Both the position numbers and the translations under genes were made by a program. A stretch of 53,718 nt of DNA from a virus: the IMG/VR virus record IMGVR_UViG_3300030380_002559, positions 1 to 53,718 of that record. One strand, 5' to 3'. Each line of letters starts with the position of its first letter. The first letter of the stretch is position 1. Below, piece after piece: positions 1-7,818 of the stretch. The notes beneath the pieces were generated by a model, which worked only from the letters and a program-made list of their open reading frames with translations, ran no database searches and was not told where the DNA came from.

Positions 1-1583
1 GTCCCACTATCATCACGCCCTTGAAAAACTGCAATAGTGTGCCAGCCGACGGCAAGGTTTGATGTTATGACATTTCGATCCACGACGCGAATCACGCCAT
101 CCCTGTCGGGCAGCTTTATGAACCTGTTTGCCGTAGGCGTAAGTGGGTTGAGATAAGTGGAGTAACTGCCGTTGTACTGATACCAAGCAATTTGTTGTTC
201 TGAGTTAAGCAGAAAATAATATGGATCAAATATAAAGGTGGTTGCGCTTGCTCCAGCTTCTAGCTGGGCAAATTGTATCCTGCCGTCTTCAGTGCCGTCA
301 CTTACGTCCATTGATATTAACTGAATTGTGTTGTAAGTAACCTGTTGACCAGCATCGTTGTGGCCTTGAAAATATAAATTTGTAGTTGTGTCGTAATCTA
401 CAACATTACTCGTGTTATAGTCTTGGAAGTAAAGCGATGGTTTATTATCTGTATCGTCACCGCGAATAATCAGGTCGTTGACATCTATCCGGCCATAGGT
501 GCCGTCAGAGAAAATCTCCATGTCATCGCCAGCACCAAACTTTAGCTTGGCGTTGTCGGCAAGTTCAAAGGCGTTATCGCTTTTGTCCCACAAGACGTTG
601 TAGCTTGCGCCAGTGAAGGTAACGTCGCCATCGTGTGTCGCACCGTCATCTGTAACTGTACCAGTTACATCAATGCCACCGCTGGTTGTTTCCAGTTTCT
701 TGGCGTTGTCGTAGTAAAGTTCGACTGCGCCGTCTTCGGTAGCCTTCAGCATAGTTTCTGAATTTGCCGCGTTTAACAACGTGATGAGGTTGCCAATTAT
801 GCGTAACCCGCCTGTACCTGCGTCTTGGATGTAACTTATACTTCCGTTGTGAAAAATCTTAAGGTCCGCGCCAGCACCAAAAGTAGCCGACGCATTATCA
901 GCAAACTCTAGTGCGTCGTCACTAGCATCCCACACAACATTGTAGTTTGCGCCTGTCAGGGTAAGGTCATCTGTAAAGGTAGTGCCTGTGCTGGTCGTCT
1001 CTATACGGTCAGAGCCTGCATACATGACCTTGAAATGGCCATCATCCCCGCCAAACTCGGCTATGACTGTGGTGTTTTCTGAGCGTTCAATCCTCAAATC
1101 ATTTGGGGAGGTGCGATAAATTAGATCAACGCCATTTGTGGTGCTTGAATAGTCAGTGCCGTCTCGGTAGCGGATGAAGTTGGGTCCACCGCCGCCTATG
1201 TCAAGAACCGGGTCACTGCCATTGCTCGTAATTTTTATTCGATGTGAATTATCAAACTCAATGTCCCCATCCGCATTTAGGAACACCGCCTTCTCTGCTG
1301 GCTGCGTACAAAAAATGGTGCGTGTGCCGGAACTCCAGCTTACGGCATTGTCAGAGTTACTGGACTGAAGGATTGTTGTACGAGCTAACGTCGTGCCGGA
1401 CGCCGTATAAGTGCCGATACCGACCTCAAAGTCAGTGCCGTCCGTACAGGCGTAATATGTCGTGTTGCCGTTACCTATCTCAGAGAACGCCTCAAAACCA
1501 GAAACGGCACCGGCCAAAGTGTATGTGCCAGTGCCGGTGGTGCTAGTCGTCTCCTTGACGCGGTCCTTCAGAACCAGTGCCAT
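1..1583 (-). CDS. Tail fibre protein, C-terminus cut by window edge
   Basis: The frame opens at an ATG at 1583 (MALVLKDRVKET) and runs to the left edge without a stop, about 527 codons. The N-terminus matches the start of many marine phage tail fibres. Two units follow that contain FGAGxDxxIF, a VELYYDNAKKLETTS segment and NxxWDxSDxAxELADNA, a pattern typical of trimeric beta-rich fibre shafts. The visible end, GWHTIAVFQGRDDSG, looks like the start of a C-terminal head domain, so the receptor-binding tip is missing. It starts one base before the stop of the 1585-2058 gene and is probably co-translated with it. Role: host attachment (inferred). The fragment at 53537-53718 may be the other end of this gene. 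Confidence 0.85.
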   Translation of the reverse strand, partial: MALVLKDRVKETTSTTGTGTYTLAGAVSGFEAFSEIGNGNTTYYACTDGTDFEVGIGTYTASGTTLARTTILQSSNSDNAVSWSSGTRTIFCTQPAEKAVFLNADGDIEFDNSHRIKITSNGSDPVLDIGGGGPNFIRYRDGTDYSSTTNGVDLIYRTSPNDLRIERSENTTVIAEFGGDDGHFKVMYAGSDRIETTSTGTTFTDDLTLTGANYNVVWDASDDALEFADNASATFGAGADLKIFHNGSISYIQDAGTGGLRIIGNLITLLNAANSETMLKATEDGAVELYYDNAKKLETTSGGIDVTGTVTDDGATHDGDVTFTGASYNVLWDKSDNAFELADNAKLKFGAGDDMEIFSDGTYGRIDVNDLIIRGDDTDNKPSLYFQDYNTSNVVDYDTTTNLYFQGHNDAGQQVTYNTIQLISMDVSDGTEDGRIQFAQLEAGASATTFIFDPYYFLLNSEQQIAWYQYNGSYSTYLNPLTPTANRFIKLPDRDGVIRVVDRNVITSNLAVGWHTIAVFQGRDDSG

Positions 1584-1584
1584 T

Positions 1585-2058
1585 TTACTTCAACTCAATA
1601 GTCAGGTTTGTTGCGTTGATGCGGAAGATGTCCCCGGTGGCGATTGCCTTGCTTGCGTCCAGCGCACCTATGAACAGGACGTTACCACCAGACCCCAGCG
1701 TGTCTAGACTATCTGTCTGATGAGTTGCTATGAACACATGAGTAATTGTGTTGTTTGTTCCACCGGACGCTGCGAAATCTATGTTGCTGGTGTTCTTACA
1801 GGTCTGCGTATTGGCGGTGTCTGTGGTTAGGGTCCAAGCAGAAGCTGCAACTTGTACCCTTGCATAATTGGTGAAGGTAGCTTCCGTTATAGCCGGAGTT
1901 CCAGATTCACCCGTTGAATCATCAAAATTGGATACCGCTGTTGCTAGCCCAACAAAAATGTTGTCACCCGGTGAGCTAAAAGATGCGGCGTTGTTTTTGA
2001 AAATAAAGCTTAAAAGCCTGTTTTCCAAAAAACTGGTTGCTGCGTTTGCTGTAGCCAT
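1585..2058 (-). CDS. Virion structural protein, probably baseplate or fibre-associated
   Basis: 157 residues beginning MATANAATSFLENRLLSF, acidic to neutral and rich in Thr, Ser, Asn and Ala, with no signal peptide or membrane segment. The segment F(V/I)GLATAVS, followed by a domain ending GDIFRINATNLTIELK, is a pattern I know from small marine phage structural proteins that precede tail fibres. The stop sits one base from the fibre ATG at 1583, so the two are likely translationally coupled. The exact role in the particle is not known. Confidence 0.75.
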   Translation of the reverse strand: MATANAATSFLENRLLSFIFKNNAASFSSPGDNIFVGLATAVSNFDDSTGESGTPAITEATFTNYARVQVAASAWTLTTDTANTQTCKNTSNIDFAASGGTNNTITHVFIATHQTDSLDTLGSGGNVLFIGALDASKAIATGDIFRINATNLTIELK

Positions 2059-2070
2059 CGTTTCTTCTCC

Positions 2071-2718
2071 TTATGTCCGAGGCCGATCCGGCAGACCTCT
2101 ACGATAAGCGTCTGCATTTTCTCTCGCTTCCGCGAGATCCTTCAATCTACTAAGAGCTTCGGTGAACTGCTTTTCGTACAACTGAAGCATATCAGGCTCA
2201 CCCTTCATGAAAACATACGCTTCATACAAAGATCCGTAAAGCAAAGCATTAGGGGCGTTTGTACTCAGCCAAGTCGTGCCACTGTCAGCACCTGCGGTAA
2301 GAGAGGCTGGACGATAAAAATAATGAAACTCACAAACATAGTTACTGTCAGGGGTGGGAGCCAAAATCAGATTATCAACATCAAACCTAGCGTAGTATTT
2401 AGGCGTACCTGTAGTGGCTGAATTAGGATTATATTCCTGTATGAAGTTGACATCCTTTTGCAACAGGAACTCTTTGGAACCACTGTTCGTTAGAGACAAT
2501 GAAAAGGAAGCTAAAAAATCCGTTGGTAAGGACAGAAACGGATCAGTCTGTGTCATTGCACTTGTGGCGTTTTTACGAAAATACTCAAGATCAACCAGAT
2601 AAAAGACGCGATCTTCCGCAGAGCGAATGAAGTCATCAAGGTTTGACACAAAGGCCGTCTCTGTGTTTTCCGTATACTCTTGTATGGCGGTCTTTAATTG
2701 TGCGTAGGTGTAAGCCAT
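2071..2718 (-). CDS. Head-tail adaptor or tail-tube-associated protein
   Basis: 215 residues. The N-terminal helical stretch (YAQLKTAIQEYTEN, then LDDFIRSAEDRVF) followed by LPTDFLA is typical of a family of podovirus connector or adaptor proteins that stand between portal and tail. The C-terminal third is helical and charged (LKDLAEARENADAYRRG). There is no membrane segment. It lies in the head-tail joining group together with the genes at 2728-4658. The adaptor role is inferred from sequence style and position. Confidence 0.7.
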   Translation of the reverse strand: MAYTYAQLKTAIQEYTENTETAFVSNLDDFIRSAEDRVFYLVDLEYFRKNATSAMTQTDPFLSLPTDFLASFSLSLTNSGSKEFLLQKDVNFIQEYNPNSATTGTPKYYARFDVDNLILAPTPDSNYVCEFHYFYRPASLTAGADSGTTWLSTNAPNALLYGSLYEAYVFMKGEPDMLQLYEKQFTEALSRLKDLAEARENADAYRRGLPDRPRT

Positions 2719-2727
2719 TTTATTTTC

Positions 2728-3381
2728 CTACACTATCGTGATGTTTCCAACCATCGAAGAATGGTTGGTGCATTGATACACAAGCGACGTGTCGCTTGGT
2801 TCGTGCGGAACGATGAACTGCGTCAGGCCAGTGGTAGAGTTGTAATTTTCTGTAACACCAGTTGTGAAAGCAGAGCCACCATTGGATGTTCTGATTTGCA
2901 GCGGGTGGCTACTCACGTTGGCAGTGTTGTCAATCAGGTAAGTATGACCCTTATAGAAAGTGAAGTTTGGATTGTCGCCTGAAGTAGCACCCGGACCAGT
3001 GAAAGTGTATGCCGAGCTTCCGTTAGTGCCAGCAGTGTACTTTGTTACCGGACCTGTGGTTTCATCATTCAACCTTATCCAAGCGCCGCCATGAGCGAAA
3101 TAGAGACCACCTGTAGCGTGAACGTGAGCCACAGCCCCATGATAAGTTGATGCACTAGGCAAATCACTTAGGTTGGCATAGTAAAATACGATCTTGTTAG
3201 CACCAGAGCTAACATCGAGAAGTCCGTTGGCGTCTATGATATCAGTCAATACGCTGGAACTGTTTCCTAGCGCAGCGTAAATCTCGTTAAAATTATCGTT
3301 TATCTTGTCAGCGCCAGCACGAAGAGTGTCTCCGGTGCCGTCATTAGCGCTCGACCCTATTCCTACTGCCTGCTTTGCCAT
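2728..3381 (-). CDS. Virion structural protein with C-terminal cupredoxin-like domain
   Basis: 217 residues. Residues 5-38 carry the NDGTGDTLRAGADKINDNF motif found at the start of several marine myovirus and podovirus structural proteins. Residues about 112-217 look like a small beta-barrel of the cupredoxin type: a Tyr- and Phe-rich strand with YLIDN, then H159 in SSHPLQI, and a C-terminal C204-x2-H207-x2-M210 motif. These are the four ligands of a type 1 copper site in the right order. Similar domains occur in marine phage structural proteins. Whether this one binds metal is not shown. It lies between the adaptor genes, so it is probably a virion decoration or tail component. Confidence 0.75.
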   Translation of the reverse strand: MAKQAVGIGSSANDGTGDTLRAGADKINDNFNEIYAALGNSSSVLTDIIDANGLLDVSSGANKIVFYYANLSDLPSASTYHGAVAHVHATGGLYFAHGGAWIRLNDETTGPVTKYTAGTNGSSAYTFTGPGATSGDNPNFTFYKGHTYLIDNTANVSSHPLQIRTSNGGSAFTTGVTENYNSTTGLTQFIVPHEPSDTSLVYQCTNHSSMVGNITIV

Positions 3382-4002
3382 TTAACCCTCGTCAAAAGTT
3401 TTGGTGCTTGAATCCAGCGTAATGCTGGATGAATCAAATGTCGTGGTACTAGTGACCACACTGGCTGAAACAGTTAGCGTGAATACCGCGCTTATTGTTG
3501 CTGCGACTCCTGCGAGTTCCGACCCAACAGTTGCATTTTTACCTCCCCCGCGTTGACCACCCGTGGTTGCTGTGCCGGACGAGGCCGTAAACGTATAAGT
3601 ATCAGCGTCTGTAACTGTGATCGAATAGCCTGAACTTTTTTCAAGAGTACTGCTGCTAAACCCATCAAAACCTGTTACCTTTCTAAAACGAACTTTATCT
3701 CCAGAGACTCTTCCATGGCCAACCTCTTTTAATGTAATTACCGCGCTTCCTGAAGAGCCAGATGTAAAGGGGTCTTGTGTTAGTATTCGCTCTGAACCCG
3801 GTTCCGTCCTATCAGAACGAGCGTCTTTCAAGGCTATGTCGTCGGATAAATCTCTAGTCGGTTCTAACTGCGGGTGTTTAGCTTCAAACTCACTTATATG
3901 AACGATTGCGCCATTCCACTCGCGCACCCGTTCAGAATACGGAAAGGCAAAACCGCTTCGATCAGAAATAAACTTAGCGTGTTTTCCAGACGCAAACCCC
4001 AT
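3382..4002 (-). CDS. Marine podovirus head-tail structural protein
   Basis: 206 residues. The N-terminus GFASGKHAKFISDRSGFAF, followed by REWNGAIVHISEFEAKHPQ, is a conserved block that I recognise from HMO-2011-like and other marine phages. The C-terminal half is Thr- and Ser-rich with beta-strand repeats (TVTDADTYTFTASSGTA), typical of surface-exposed virion domains. Its stop lies against the start of the gene at 3381. The function is not established; a structural role is inferred from composition and context. Confidence 0.75.
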   Translation of the reverse strand: MGFASGKHAKFISDRSGFAFPYSERVREWNGAIVHISEFEAKHPQLEPTRDLSDDIALKDARSDRTEPGSERILTQDPFTSGSSGSAVITLKEVGHGRVSGDKVRFRKVTGFDGFSSSTLEKSSGYSITVTDADTYTFTASSGTATTGGQRGGGKNATVGSELAGVAATISAVFTLTVSASVVTSTTTFDSSSITLDSSTKTFDEG

Positions 4003-4658
4003 CAGCTAATAATCCTCGGAACTAAACGAAGACTCGCTCTGTCTCGATCTTCTGACGCAGCTCGCGCAAATTCTTCATCGTACACGCCTTTTAGAAGTGC
4101 GACTCGGTCAGGGGCTATTTTCATGCTAAGATAGTAGGCCAACCCTGCGACTAAACAAGGGAAAAACCTAAACGGAAGATCAAAATCGTTCGTGTATATA
4201 TCAGCATCGTCTATGCGAACTAAGCGATAATAAATAATTTTATCAGTAGAGTTTTCTGGTGCTTGCCATAAGTTTACAACAGGATTTACCTGTCTATCTA
4301 CAAAAAACTGGGAAGGCTTACCTTTATCTGATTTAGTGGGAATGTTTAAATACTCACCACGACCGATGCGAGTCATAGTTGTGTCGGTACTACCTCTACG
4401 AAGAACCATTTCTAAGATATCAATCGTATCCGCGCCAAGCGTATAGCTAGAGGTTCCTTCAGTCAAAGTAGTAGTGACCTGTTCAATAGTAAACAGGTTG
4501 ACGCCTCGATTCGCCCACTCAGCTAACATGAGGTTTAAGGAACGTCGCGCAGTGCGGAGACTATATCCAGTACGAACCTCTACACCACAACGCTCGTATG
4601 CTTCTTCTATTGCGTCGGAAACATCAATATTAAAATTCCGAGAGCCAGAAACAGCCAT
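4002..4658 (-). CDS. Head-tail connector or tail tubular-type protein
   Basis: 218 residues from the ATG at 4658. I prefer this start over the GTG one codon upstream because the ATG shares its A with the TGA of the upstream gene, which points to coupled translation. The N-terminal helices (DVSDAIEEAYERCG, then ARRSLNLMLAEWANRGVNL) with LFTIEQVT and a later LPFRFFPCLVAGLAYYLSMKIAP match a family of podovirus adaptor proteins. The C-terminus is helical and charged. Probably part of the connector below the portal. Confidence 0.75.
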   Translation of the reverse strand: MAVSGSRNFNIDVSDAIEEAYERCGVEVRTGYSLRTARRSLNLMLAEWANRGVNLFTIEQVTTTLTEGTSSYTLGADTIDILEMVLRRGSTDTTMTRIGRGEYLNIPTKSDKGKPSQFFVDRQVNPVVNLWQAPENSTDKIIYYRLVRIDDADIYTNDFDLPFRFFPCLVAGLAYYLSMKIAPDRVALLKGVYDEEFARAASEDRDRASLRLVPRIIS

Positions 4659-5338
4659 CACTCATCTTTCGCATACAAATTATCGAAAATTTGATTCACG
4701 TCCATAGTATAGTCTAAATCAGATTTTGAATAGTGAATATGCTGTGATGGACGAAAATCTGGAGGTCCATTACCCGTTTCAAACCACGCAGGATGCGTAA
4801 CTCGAACTCGATTATTTGGTAGAGCTACAATATTTCCTGTCCATTTTCCTGCGTCTAAAAGCTCTAAAACATGGCTTTGTTTATGTTGAGCAGGGTCGTC
4901 AGCTATTTCGCTTTCTGTGTAATCCACTGTGAAATAGTATTTCGCGGGATAGAACTCACCATCAATTTTTGCTAACCACGGACAAGGATGCGCACGATCT
5001 AAACGATAAACACTATGCGTATGCGACATACAGTCCCAAGGTTGAGCAAAATGAACAGGCATCGGTTCTGGCCACTTTTCTAGTGGCGTATCACCGACTA
5101 AGGCAGTTATAGGCATTCTCGCCCACATGGCACCACCATGAACGTTCTGTTCGTCTGACTCTTCGTCCACCTCAAATCCTGTAAACAACATTTGAAAACT
5201 CAAACAACGACTCGGCATAGTCGTCACCGCAATCGCCATGGCGTGTAAAAACTCGCCGTGATATTTCATATGGTTATGCGTGTACTCCCGCCGCACCCAA
5301 CATTTAAAGTGCGTGATATTACTCTGAAGATATGGCAA
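4658..5338 (-). CDS. Conserved marine phage structural protein, function unknown
   Basis: 226 residues, His- and Trp-rich. It begins YLQSNITHFKCWVRREYT; later blocks are NVHGGAMWARMPI, FAQPWDCMSHTHS, YYFTVDYTESEIADDPAQHK and NNRVRVTHPAWF. I recognise this arrangement from many marine phages but know no assigned function. The conserved start requires a TTG at 5338, preceded by CCGGAAAA as a possible ribosome site; no ATG exists near it. It precedes the connector gene, with which it overlaps by one base. The number of His and Cys residues could suit metal binding, but no standard motif is present. Confidence 0.75.
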   Translation of the reverse strand: MPYLQSNITHFKCWVRREYTHNHMKYHGEFLHAMAIAVTTMPSRCLSFQMLFTGFEVDEESDEQNVHGGAMWARMPITALVGDTPLEKWPEPMPVHFAQPWDCMSHTHSVYRLDRAHPCPWLAKIDGEFYPAKYYFTVDYTESEIADDPAQHKQSHVLELLDAGKWTGNIVALPNNRVRVTHPAWFETGNGPPDFRPSQHIHYSKSDLDYTMDVNQIFDNLYAKDE

Positions 5339-5339
5339 T

Positions 5340-5636
5340 TTATTTTCCGGCTTTTACTCTTTTAATCGCAGAATTAAGACCACCTGCAGAACCGCCTTTC
5401 GCCCTACGACGAACGCCACCAGCTGCTCCACCCTTGGCCATACCTTTAGGACGACCACCGCCCATCATTCGTGCGACCATTTTTTCGTCGGCAGGACCAC
5501 CCATTGCCATTGCCGAAACATCAACAATTTTACCGGGGTTAAGTTCTTCAGCCATTACGCCGCCAGCTGCGCCGCCTTTAGCGCGTCTTTTAACGCCGCC
5601 AGCTACGCCGCCTTTAGCCATTCCTTTTTTCTTCAT
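5340..5636 (-). CDS. Gly-Lys-rich KGGAAGG repeat protein
   Basis: 98 residues made largely of KGG(A/V/S)AGG units separated by short Arg/Lys runs, in two blocks (residues 8-27 and 66-85) around a less repetitive middle. Very basic, with no predicted globular core. Its ATG overlaps the TGA of the upstream gene (ATGA). Comparable Gly-Lys-rich small proteins occur beside capsid genes in marine podoviruses. A DNA-binding or packaged role is inference only. Confidence 0.7.
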   Translation of the reverse strand: MKKKGMAKGGVAGGVKRRAKGGAAGGVMAEELNPGKIVDVSAMAMGGPADEKMVARMMGGGRPKGMAKGGAAGGVRRRAKGGSAGGLNSAIKRVKAGK

Positions 5637-5920
5637 GATTTTTTCCTTTTTCTTCTCAAAGCCTTTACATTACGAGGCTTGCCTTTTGTGGGTTGGCCTA
5701 ATTTTACTTTCTGACGTATCCTACTTCTTTTTTCGGAAGCCGACAACTCTCCTGTTGTTTTAGGAGTTTTAGAGGAAATACGCTTAGAAGGACGGCAATA
5801 AGGAGTTCCGCGCTTTTCACCCTTCTTTCTGCCACATTTCTTGCCAGTGCGTACATCTTTCCAATCTTCTTTAAACCACCTTTTTAAAGCAAGACCCGCT
5901 TTTGTTTTCCGAACAGCCAT
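5633..5920 (-). CDS. Small basic DUF5872-like protein
   Basis: 95 residues, strongly basic. The block KAGLALKRWFKEDWKDVRTGKKCGR, then GTPYCRPSKRISSKTPKT, resembles the DUF5872 family of viral and phage mini-proteins, with the two Cys in CGR and YCRPSKR. The C-terminus is a Lys/Arg tail. It overlaps the next gene by ATGA. Function is unknown; nucleic-acid binding would fit the charge. Confidence 0.75.
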   Translation of the reverse strand: MAVRKTKAGLALKRWFKEDWKDVRTGKKCGRKKGEKRGTPYCRPSKRISSKTPKTTGELSASEKRSRIRQKVKLGQPTKGKPRNVKALRRKRKKS

Positions 5921-5927
5921 AAGAACC

Positions 5928-6218
5928 TCAAGCGTATTTTGTTACTTTTCTTCTGTCCGGCATGACTTTTCCGCATCCTCGTGCAACATTTTTTTGAGAG
6001 CTAGCTCTTTTTCTACTATTCGCTGCACGTTCCAGTGCTTTGCCATAGCCACCTCCAGCCGCTCTCGCGACTTTAGAAGACGATTTTTTACGTTTTTTAG
6101 AGTTTCCGTAGTTAGCTGCTCCGACTTTTCGGCATTTAGCAATCGCTCCAGACGCATACGCTGATGGGAAGACCTTATAGCGAGCTTTAACTTTTCGGTA
6201 ACAAGCATCTTTAGGCAC
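5928..6218 (-). CDS. Small basic conserved phage protein (KVFPSAYASGA motif)
   Basis: 96 residues. The N-terminus DACYRKVKARYKVFPSAYAS, followed by GAIAKCRKVG, and the C-terminus ARGCGKVMPDRRKVTK are conserved in many marine phages, with a poly-basic linker between. Four Cys (one in each of DACY, KCRK and RGCG, plus spacing variants) could hold a metal, but this is not established. A second long frame (5942-6208) exists on the same strand; the conserved motifs lie in this one. Function unknown. Confidence 0.8.
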   Translation of the reverse strand: MPKDACYRKVKARYKVFPSAYASGAIAKCRKVGAANYGNSKKRKKSSSKVARAAGGGYGKALERAANSRKRASSQKNVARGCGKVMPDRRKVTKYA

Positions 6219-6360
6219 GTCGCGAGCTCCTCTTCTTTTTCCCGTAATTTTTAAATTTTTTATTTTTTACTAAAGTTCCTAAAGACCGCGCTTGCTTTGC
6301 ATGAAGTTTAGATGCTTTTTTTAAACCTTTTATGACCTTTTTAACTTTTTTTACGTGCAT
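6211..6360 (-). CDS. Lys-rich mini-protein
   Basis: 49 residues from the ATG at 6360, chosen because GGGAGAAG stands just upstream; the longer frame to 6402 lacks such a site. The sequence is a Lys-rich amphipathic helix (KVKKVIKGLKKASKLHAKQA) with a basic tail. It overlaps the neighbours on both sides. No family is recognised. It fits the series of basic proteins between capsid and connector genes. Confidence 0.6.
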   Translation of the reverse strand: MHVKKVKKVIKGLKKASKLHAKQARSLGTLVKNKKFKNYGKKKRSSRRA

Positions 6361-6505
6361 TTTTTCTTCTCCCGGCACAATGTGCTCGCTCACTAAACCC
6401 ACGTGGCCGTTTACAATCTACAGATTTTTTTCGTTTTGCGCTCCATTTACGTTTTTGTGGCGGCTTAGAAACCTGTTGCCGCATTTGTGAGCGACCAATT
6501 ACCAT
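6341..6505 (-). CDS. Basic mini-protein with C-KRPRGFSERAH-C motif
   Basis: 54 residues from the ATG at 6505, which shares its A with the TGA of the upstream small membrane gene. The core DCKRPRGFSERAHCAGR is a short motif that I recognise from marine phage mini-proteins: two Cys flanking a GFS(E/Q)xAH segment, perhaps a small metal knuckle. The rest is Lys/Arg-rich. It overlaps the next gene by about 20 bases. Function unknown. Confidence 0.65.
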   Translation of the reverse strand: MVIGRSQMRQQVSKPPQKRKWSAKRKKSVDCKRPRGFSERAHCAGRRKNARKKS

Positions 6506-6663
6506 CAGATAAGTTGCTCCAACCCCGCAGCTAATACGACCAAAATCATTAACCCCCACATTCGATTATCAAGGGACTTTAATTTATCTTGTATATCAGC
6601 ATACCGACTGCTGCAGTCTGCTTCGTGCTTTTCTAACAGTTTTAGAACTTCTTCGGCCTTCAT
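6505..6663 (-). CDS. Small single-pass membrane protein
   Basis: 52 residues: a charged N-terminal helix (KAEEVLKLLEKHEADCSSR), a short linker (DIQDKLKSLDNRM), then one hydrophobic segment, WGLMILVVLAAGL. The layout resembles XhlA-like small phage proteins (a helix followed by one C-terminal membrane segment), but similarity is weak. ATG and upstream TAA overlap (TAATG), and its TGA overlaps the next ATG, so it is bracketed by coupled genes, which supports it being real. It could anchor or accompany lysis or head assembly; unproven. Confidence 0.7.
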   Translation of the reverse strand: MKAEEVLKLLEKHEADCSSRYADIQDKLKSLDNRMWGLMILVVLAAGLEQLI

Positions 6664-6947
6664 TAACACTTCCACCTTCTACGAGCTTGGCGCAGCCGTG
6701 AATTAGGATTCTTTGCTGCTTTAGGAAACTTTTTCATCTGACCAGCAGAGCGAGCGCAAAATGACTTACGACGATTAGCTGCTTTGCTGCCCTTCTTCAC
6801 TTTTCCTGTTACAGCTGTTTTTAATTTCGAACCGGGGTTCGCTCGCCTATAAGCAGCAACCCCAGCCCTAGTCATCCCCGCCCCAGACTTCGTGGAGCGG
6901 AAATTCTTTTTGTTTCTTGGCGGCATTTTCGCTTTTTTACGCGCCAT
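6663..6947 (-). CDS. DUF6321-like small basic protein
   Basis: 94 residues. The blocks STKSGAGMTRAGVAAYRRAN, PGSKLKTAVTGKVKKGSKAA, RRKSFCARSAGQM and NPNSRLRQARRRWKC are a conserved arrangement in marine phages and giant viruses that I associate with DUF6321. Basic throughout, with two Cys. Its stop overlaps the next start (TAATG). Function is not known; a nucleic-acid-binding virion component is possible. Confidence 0.8.
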   Translation of the reverse strand: MARKKAKMPPRNKKNFRSTKSGAGMTRAGVAAYRRANPGSKLKTAVTGKVKKGSKAANRRKSFCARSAGQMKKFPKAAKNPNSRLRQARRRWKC

Positions 6948-6950
6948 ATT

Positions 6951-7226
6951 CTATCCAAAGAACGCTGTAACTGAATCTACGTTCGTAAGAGTAACATGGC
7001 AACCGTCTTCGAAAATTATTCCATTATCTGGAATATTAATTTGAGTATCGTCTCCTGCTACAAAAGTCATTGTTAGTAGCGTTGTGCCAGACCCCCCGCC
7101 AGTTCTAAACACAGCAGCAGGACTACCGCTACTAGCGCTTCGTATGACGAAAGATTTAAGACGAGTCCTACCGCCAATCAGCAAACCTGTACTGGTCGCT
7201 GTTTTAGCAAAAATGGAGCCTGCCAT
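6951..7226 (-). CDS. Small virion protein (beta-rich)
   Basis: 91 residues beginning MAGSIFAKTATSTGLLIGG, with alternating beta-strand pattern, a Ser/Gly-rich middle (FRTGGGSGTTLL) and the end CHVTLTNVDSVTAFFG. This is a common small structural protein type next to capsid genes in marine phages. No membrane segment. It could decorate the head; the function is inferred from position only. Confidence 0.65.
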   Translation of the reverse strand: MAGSIFAKTATSTGLLIGGRTRLKSFVIRSASSGSPAAVFRTGGGSGTTLLTMTFVAGDDTQINIPDNGIIFEDGCHVTLTNVDSVTAFFG

Positions 7227-7238
7227 CGCAACCTCCTA

Positions 7239-7709
7239 TTAGCTGTCAGCGAACGGTGTTGCCGCGCTGCCCGATCCTACAAGAACGCCCTGCACAAGAT
7301 ATACATTGTCTTCGATTGCAGTGACCTCAACGTAAGAACCCTTGTCGCCGCCAGTGGTGGAGCCATTCATCGAAATGACATCGTTGGTTGCGCCCGGTAC
7401 AAAAGTTGAGGAGGCGTTACTGCCGCCCATAACTTCCAGAGAGCCAACAAACTTGTCTGTGCCGTCTGTTTTGATGTCACAGTCTGTAGAGTCTGTGCCT
7501 ACAAAAAACGTATAACGAGCGCCAAGCGTGTCCGTTGTGATTGTGGGAAGGGTGATCGCACCGTCTGCATCATTTACCTTAATGATACGCCCGACATGAT
7601 CGTCATAGGTAAGAGTGGTTTCTGCGGTGATATTTACCATCGCATTAGCGCCCTGCGCGGTAAACCCGCGCTGAGAACGTACTGGACCTGAAAAGGTTGT
7701 TTTTGCCAT
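7239..7709 (-). CDS. Head decoration-type structural protein
   Basis: 156 residues from the ATG at 7709, supported by AGGAGT eight bases upstream; the frame extends to 7730 without a ribosome site. The start AKTTFSGPVRSQRGF is typical of phage structural proteins near capsid genes. The core is beta-rich with a TLTYDDHVGRIIKVNDADG block that looks like part of a fibre or decoration fold. The gene follows the terminator behind the capsid gene. Confidence 0.7.
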   Translation of the reverse strand: MAKTTFSGPVRSQRGFTAQGANAMVNITAETTLTYDDHVGRIIKVNDADGAITLPTITTDTLGARYTFFVGTDSTDCDIKTDGTDKFVGSLEVMGGSNASSTFVPGATNDVISMNGSTTGGDKGSYVEVTAIEDNVYLVQGVLVGSGSAATPFADS

Positions 7710-7770
7710 TTTATACTCCTGTCGCGGCAAGTGTCAGCCAAAGCTGTCAGGGACGTAGTTACTATAAACG

Positions 7771-7800
7771 AAAAAAGGGCGACTGAAAAGCCGCCCTTTG
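7771..7800 (-). terminator. Intrinsic terminator after the capsid gene
   Basis: On the minus strand AAAGGGCG pairs with CGCCCTTT across a loop of about ten bases, and a run of T follows directly. It lies 19 bases beyond the stop of the capsid gene and before the 7709 gene. It probably attenuates transcription so that capsid message exceeds downstream message. Confidence 0.8.
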
Positions 7801-7818
7801 ATCAAATGTTTCGAAGCT

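Noticed and set aside
5332-5763. Pro/Ala-rich plus-strand frame of 143 codons
   Set aside because: It is the antisense of the KGGAAGG repeats, which produce open complementary frames.
5942-6208. Second long minus-strand frame over the basic gene at 5928-6218
   Set aside because: The conserved KVFPSAYASGA and RGCGKVMPDRRK motifs are in the other frame; this one is a shadow with no recognisable motif.
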